Positions 5,756-8,890 of a stretch of 8,890 bases of DNA are shown here, piece after piece (the stretch's first letter is position 1; the number at the start of each line of letters is the position of its first letter). The notes beneath the pieces were generated by a model. The model was not told where the DNA came from, made no database searches, and saw only the letters and a list, made by a program, of their open reading frames with translations. Position numbers and translations under genes: made by a program. The DNA comes from JAHDWY01 sp964632865 (GTDB lineage Bacteria > Hydrogenedentota > Hydrogenedentia > Hydrogenedentales > SLHB01): positions 1 to 8,890 of the forward strand of contig CAZWDH010000282.1 in assembly GCA_964632865.1 (NCBI GenBank), in the 5' to 3' direction.

Positions 5756-6315
5756 AAGACTCTCGCGGCTTCATGCGCAGTTCGGAAGGCCGTGCCGTGC
5801 TGGAAAGCATCCGAGCCTACCTCGAGGGTCGAACCATCAATGACGTGTGTTTCGCTGCAACGGACGGCGGTATCGCAACCACTCTGCATCTGGACAACGG
5901 CGAAACGTTTCGATTCATGGAAGAGGAACTGACGCTGGACTCTCTCTACGAACGGTACAGCGCCTTTTTCTGGCAACGCGACAACCACGAACGAGATGGA
6001 AAGGAGGAGCATATGGGCAACCGAGCGTATCTGACCAGAACGAAGTTTGAATCAGACCACGACGGAACTACCTGGGGCTGGCGCATGGGCGACGACTATG
6101 TCCGTAGCTACACCGATGCGTGCGACGAACAGGAAATTCCCGTCGATCCCCTAGAACTGCTGGCGAAGGCCGCGTCCGAGGCTGCTGAGGATGAGCGGAC
6201 CCTGCTGCAGGATGTCCTGGATAGGGAGAAGGGCATCGTTATCAACGGGTCCTGGCATGCGCTCGAAGAGATCGCACCGACGCTCCGTAGGGCGCTGTAC
6301 GGCGAGGAGGACTGA
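5734..6315 (+). CDS. Apparent fusion of two small accessory-element domains (193 aa)
   Basis: The start at 5734 has AAAGGAGG at 5718-5725. Residues 1-93 form a domain closely similar to the N-terminus of the next gene: 26 of 64 aligned positions identical by eye, including the shared words LE/KGRT, IATxLHLD and the spacing of DV.F. Residues 94-193, beginning MGNRAYLTR and continuing TTWGWRMGDDYVRSY...IPVDPLELL and EKGIVINGSWHALEEI, match from memory a separate ~100-residue plasmid family usually encoded as its own gene (W/G-Y-R-x-Y-DDYGQ-type motif). The junction codons KEEHM are themselves a consensus ribosome-binding site plus ATG. So either the stop between two genes was lost, or the gene makes both a full-length and a short product. 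Neither domain has a known biochemical role. Confidence 0.8.
   Translation: MLVYRGMKDSRGFMRSSEGRAVLESIRAYLEGRTINDVCFAATDGGIATTLHLDNGETFRFMEEELTLDSLYERYSAFFWQRDNHERDGKEEHMGNRAYLTRTKFESDHDGTTWGWRMGDDYVRSYTDACDEQEIPVDPLELLAKAASEAAEDERTLLQDVLDREKGIVINGSWHALEEIAPTLRRALYGEED
6001..6009 (+). promoter_or_regulatory. Internal in-frame Shine-Dalgarno for ATG 6013
   Basis: AAGGAGGAG stands four to five bases before an in-frame ATG at 6013, as strong as any ribosome-binding site in the operon. It would start a 100-residue protein equal to the second domain of the 5734 gene. This start is also where the standalone family normally begins. Confidence 0.7.
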
Positions 6316-6318
6316 GCC

Positions 6319-6981
6319 ATGGGAGACCTCTGTGACGTGAATGATTGCGATCGTTTTCTGCGGTCCGCTACTGGAAAAACCTATCTGAACGAGATTACGG
6401 CCATGCTGAAAGGGAGAACCGTTGTCGACGTGTCGTTTACCAACGAAGTGCACTGCATCGCCACGAGGTTGCATCTGGACGATAACACGGACTTCGAGAT
6501 CTGGCAACCGTCATTGGACGTGGATGCGCTGCGCGAACAATTCGGGGATGTTCTCGACGAGGAGTATTACGCGGACTACCCCAACCGGCGACCCGCAGCG
6601 GAGTACCGTATCGATACCGAGGCCGGCGTTCCCTGTACCGAATGTGGTGGCCGTGGTTGGCTGATTATGCTGAACGCGGATACCGTTGCGCTGGAACTTC
6701 AACGTTGCGATTCCTGTTGCCGGTTCTCGTCGGATATGGATGCGCGAAATTCCGTAGCGGCAAACGAGTCTACGCTCGCCACAGTGCTTTGTGCATTCTG
6801 CAAGGCCGTAGCCGCTGAAGCAGGCCGGATTGCCGAGAAGCCGACACAAGGGGAAACCCAGTCCACGAGTCGCATGATGCTGATCCGGGATTCCTTGCGC
6901 AACGCGCTTGCCCTGCGAAAACGTAGCATGAACGATGGATCTGTTCTTCGTTCTGGTGCGTTCGAAGGAGACTCACCATGA
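6319..6981 (+). CDS. Paralogue of upstream domain fused to a DnaJ-like zinc finger (220 aa)
   Basis: The start has GAGGAGG at 6304-6310, eight bases before the ATG, and lies three bases after the previous stop. Residues ~12-76 (FLRSATGKTYLNEITAMLKG, then RTVVDV and IATRLHLDD) are homologous to the first domain of the 5734 gene, implying tandem duplication. Residues ~105-140 carry CTECGGRGWL ... QRCDSC (C106, C109, C130, C133, with C134 adjacent). This is one DnaJ-type zinc-finger repeat (CxxCxGxG), as in small plasmid proteins read as 'CTECGGRGW...QRCDxCxRF'. A further CAFC sits near residue 158, in a helix-rich C-terminal extension of ~75 residues that I do not recognise. The stop overlaps the next start as ATGA. 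A nucleic-acid or protein-partner binding role is plausible; no enzyme motif is seen. Confidence 0.82.
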   Translation: MGDLCDVNDCDRFLRSATGKTYLNEITAMLKGRTVVDVSFTNEVHCIATRLHLDDNTDFEIWQPSLDVDALREQFGDVLDEEYYADYPNRRPAAEYRIDTEAGVPCTECGGRGWLIMLNADTVALELQRCDSCCRFSSDMDARNSVAANESTLATVLCAFCKAVAAEAGRIAEKPTQGETQSTSRMMLIRDSLRNALALRKRSMNDGSVLRSGAFEGDSP

Positions 6982-7397
6982 GCGACAGGGCCTATGTCCG
7001 CGTTGTGGTAGCCGAGGCCGATGCCGACGCTATCGCGAAGACACTCGGAACGCCGGATGAAGAAAGCGGCGACCAACAAGGCCACACCATGTTCTATTAC
7101 GACGCGCCAACGGACATCGCGTCTATTCTGAGCGATGCGATTGAGCGTGGCGTGCCGTTTGAAGGCGAGCACGGTGGCACCTGTGAGCATCCCGAACACG
7201 GGTTCTGTGCCGCGAATGGTAATTTCCGGGAATGGCCGCTGTTGTATGACCAACTGTCCGTTAATCTGCGAGAAGATAGACGAGGCCGCCTTGTCGTGGA
7301 CCGGGCGAACTTGAAGCAGGCGCGCGCGTATTGGGCGCTTCGCCGGCAGGCTCTCGAGTGCATCCAGCACCGGCGGCCAAAACCGGCCCGGACCTGA
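6978..7397 (+). CDS. Uncharacterised protein with a C-x-H-x2-H-x2-C motif (139 aa)
   Basis: The ATG overlaps the preceding TGA by four bases and has GAAGGAG at 6964-6970, so it is translationally coupled. The N-terminus MSDRAYVRVVVAEAD forms a strand and is faintly like the MGNRAYLTR start of the second domain at 6013, too short to claim homology. A cluster C69-x-H71-x2-H74-x2-C77, with H65 nearby, could hold a metal ion. The C-terminal third is a basic helical region (ANLKQARAYWALRRQALECI). No family is recognised. It is the last gene before the terminator at 7458 and so probably the end of the main cargo operon. Confidence 0.78.
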   Translation: MSDRAYVRVVVAEADADAIAKTLGTPDEESGDQQGHTMFYYDAPTDIASILSDAIERGVPFEGEHGGTCEHPEHGFCAANGNFREWPLLYDQLSVNLREDRRGRLVVDRANLKQARAYWALRRQALECIQHRRPKPART

Positions 7398-7457
7398 TTG
7401 GTCTCTCCTTCTTCGTCTCGTCCGAGATAACCTGAATCCACAACCCATGTTCTAACC

Positions 7458-7504
7458 AAAGGGTGGAGTCTGTCCATTCAGCGACGGCTCCGCCCTTTCT
7501 TTTT
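7458..7504 (+). terminator. Intrinsic terminator or attenuator before the GP88-family gene
   Basis: AAAGGGTGGAG (7458-7468) pairs with CTCCGCCCTTT (7488-7498) over 11 bases with one G-U pair. A second short pairing, GTC with GAC, lies inside the loop. The stem is followed by C and TTTTT (7500-7504). This is the form of a Rho-independent terminator. Because the ribosome-binding site of the next gene starts two bases after the T-run, partial termination would also attenuate that gene. No strong separate promoter for the downstream gene was found. Confidence 0.8.
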
Positions 7505-7518
7505 GGAAAGGAGATCCC

Positions 7519-8121
7519 ATGATCGCCATTGAACCCAGCCTTGGCAAAGGCAATATAAAGGTGGGTCCCATACTCACTTTCAGCCTGCCGTCGCGGCTCA
7601 GTTGTCCTGGAGCCAGTCAATGGTGTTTGGAACACTGCTACGCGACGCGCTTCGAACGCATCTGGCCAAATTGCCGGCTGGCGTACTCCCGGAACCTTGT
7701 ACTTTCGTGGAACGCGCGCCGGTTTGTAAAGGCGATGCTGTCCAATATCGCCCTCGATCTTCCCGTGCTGCGCATCCATGTGAGTGGCGATTTCTATAGC
7801 TGCGAATACATATTGGCGTGGCGGCGTATTGCGCGCAAGCGGTCAACCACGCAGTTTTGGGCCTACACTCGGTCTTGGACAAATCCTCAGCTCTTGACAG
7901 CGCTGGAGTGTTTCCGGGCTCTGCACAACGTCCATTTGTTCGCATCCGTCGATCCGGACATGCCGGACCCACCGCCTGGCTGGCGCGTGGCCTATCTGGA
8001 TCTCGACCCGCGCGCCCACGGCGTTCCCTGTCTTCACCAGCATGGTAAAGCAAAATCCTGTCACGAGTGCCGGTATTGCTTCCGGCCGGGCACGGGCAAC
8101 GTCGTGTTCAAGGTCCACTGA
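7519..8121 (+). CDS. GP88-family cysteine-rich protein (200 aa)
   Basis: AAAGGAG at 7507-7513 fixes the ATG. The whole length fits the phage 'gene product 88' (GP88) family first named from mycobacteriophages and common on plasmids: FSLPSRLSCPGASQWCLEHC (C29, C36, C40), IHVSGDFYS (86-94), FWAYTRSW (113-120), LFASVDPDM (140-148), PPGWRVAYL (152-160) and the C-terminal C171 ... C181-x2-C184-x2-C187 ... GNVVFKVH. Seven invariant-looking cysteines in two groups suggest one or two metal or iron-sulphur sites, but the biochemical role of the family is not established as far as I know. Length is about typical, and the gene appears intact. It follows a terminator/attenuator, so its expression may differ from the genes before it. 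Confidence 0.88.
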   Translation: MIAIEPSLGKGNIKVGPILTFSLPSRLSCPGASQWCLEHCYATRFERIWPNCRLAYSRNLVLSWNARRFVKAMLSNIALDLPVLRIHVSGDFYSCEYILAWRRIARKRSTTQFWAYTRSWTNPQLLTALECFRALHNVHLFASVDPDMPDPPPGWRVAYLDLDPRAHGVPCLHQHGKAKSCHECRYCFRPGTGNVVFKVH

Positions 8122-8195
8122 GTGGAGGGTTCAGCCGCAATACCTCAACCAAACGACATCGGTCCTTTGGGCTGGTTACATTGGAGGAAACAAAA

Positions 8196-8890
8196 ATGAG
8201 AATCACTCTGGAAGTCGTCCGTAACGTCCTGCGTGATGCCCTGGGAAGGGACAGCTTCATTGCCTCGTTCATCAAGACGATCGAGGAAAGTCCGAACTGT
8301 TCCACGGCGTGTATCACGGCCGACGGCCGGTTGCAGTACGAGCCCCTGTTCGTCGGGCGATACGTGACGAGCACACAAGACCTGTTTTGCCTGGTCATGC
8401 ACGAATTAATGCATCCCATGTTCGGCCATTTCGTCCACGATCCCGGCGAATTGGAGAACATCGGGGCGGACATGGTGATAAACGCAAGCATATCTCAGCT
8501 ATTTGCCCATGCTTCGGACGGAGGCAGTCTCTTCAAGAAGCTCTACGACCCCCACGGTCTACAGGGACTACTCCGTCCTGGAAGTAGGATGCACGACAGC
8601 CGGTACGACGATTTGTACGATATCTTCTACTGTCACGGCCGGTCGTCGGATAAGTCGCTCAGCACCGGGGAAGTCATCCAAACCCTAAAGGTATTGACAC
8701 CCACCATTGACGTGCGGGCCATACTGCTGCTTGGCAGCCATGGCCATCCGGGTCAGAAAGCGACCGAAGGCGCGGGACATCACGACTTTTCGGCTCAAGC
8801 TCTCGGTTCTATCGCCGAAGCTGTGAAACGAGCCATTAGACGAAACCTGGGACCAAAGGCAGCGTACAGCGAAGACCTCTACGACATGTT
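8196..8890 (+). CDS. DUF2201-type putative metallopeptidase, N-terminal part (runs off the right edge)
   Basis: GGAGG at 8184-8188 precedes the ATG, and the frame stays open for 231 codons to the window end. H69-E-L-M-H73 with H78 (MHELMHPMFGHF) gives the HExxHxxxxH zinc motif. It is followed by NIGADMVINASI, which corresponds to the family's 'aaDlaiNa' segment. These features fit the N-terminal putative metallopeptidase domain of DUF2201/VWA-like proteins. The early helix (EVVRNVLRDALGRDSFIASF) and the Y-E-P-L-F-V strand before the zinc helix also fit. Full members are ~400 residues with a C-terminal VWA-like domain and often sit next to a MoxR-type AAA+ ATPase gene, so both are expected beyond the window. 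Between 8122 and 8195 I see no terminator, so it is probably co-transcribed with the GP88-family gene. Confidence 0.85.
   Translation, partial: MRITLEVVRNVLRDALGRDSFIASFIKTIEESPNCSTACITADGRLQYEPLFVGRYVTSTQDLFCLVMHELMHPMFGHFVHDPGELENIGADMVINASISQLFAHASDGGSLFKKLYDPHGLQGLLRPGSRMHDSRYDDLYDIFYCHGRSSDKSLSTGEVIQTLKVLTPTIDVRAILLLGSHGHPGQKATEGAGHHDFSAQALGSIAEAVKRAIRRNLGPKAAYSEDLYDM

Overview
The window looks like one edge of an integrated or plasmid-like mobile element. The DNA is moderately GC-rich. Arginine is written mostly with CGN codons and nearly every plus-strand gene has a strong AAAGGAGG-type Shine-Dalgarno sequence, which fits a bacterium (perhaps a proteobacterium or relative; the lineage cannot be fixed from sequence alone). 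Against this, three AT-rich motifs near the integrase look like archaeal BRE/TATA promoters, so an archaeal host or source is not fully excluded.

Left flank (1-850): the C-terminal part of a GT1-type glycosyltransferase cut by the window edge, then a decayed C-terminal half of a YgjP-type (DUF45) metallopeptidase with two in-frame stops and damaged motifs. This resembles host DNA or debris of earlier insertions.

Integration module (924-1943, minus strand): a tyrosine recombinase with all six catalytic residues but almost no N-terminal DNA-binding domain, followed by a 72-residue coiled-coil protein. About 800 bases without a convincing gene (1944-2749) separate it from the divergent cargo. 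This spacer holds a 9-bp-arm palindrome, a three-times repeated GAAAG-plus-AT-rich motif, and a phased TTCCG cluster, and is probably the control region of the element.

Cargo (2750 to the right edge, all plus strand): a tightly packed series of small accessory genes. They comprise a 97-aa conserved small protein, a 54-aa zinc ribbon, a 149-aa zinc-ribbon protein, an ArdC-like antirestriction protein with a zincin domain, a 101-aa plasmid-type protein, a 182-aa unknown, a 193-aa apparent fusion with an internal ribosome-binding site, a 220-aa paralogue of its first half carrying a DnaJ-like zinc finger, and a 139-aa unknown. An intrinsic terminator or attenuator follows, then a GP88-family cysteine-rich protein and the start of a DUF2201-type metallopeptidase running off the right edge. 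Several of these families are familiar from plasmids, ICEs and phages but have no assigned biochemistry. The clearest inferred role is protection from host restriction (ArdC-like). The main novelties are the fused and duplicated small domains, the number of putative metal-binding proteins, and the control region beside the integrase.
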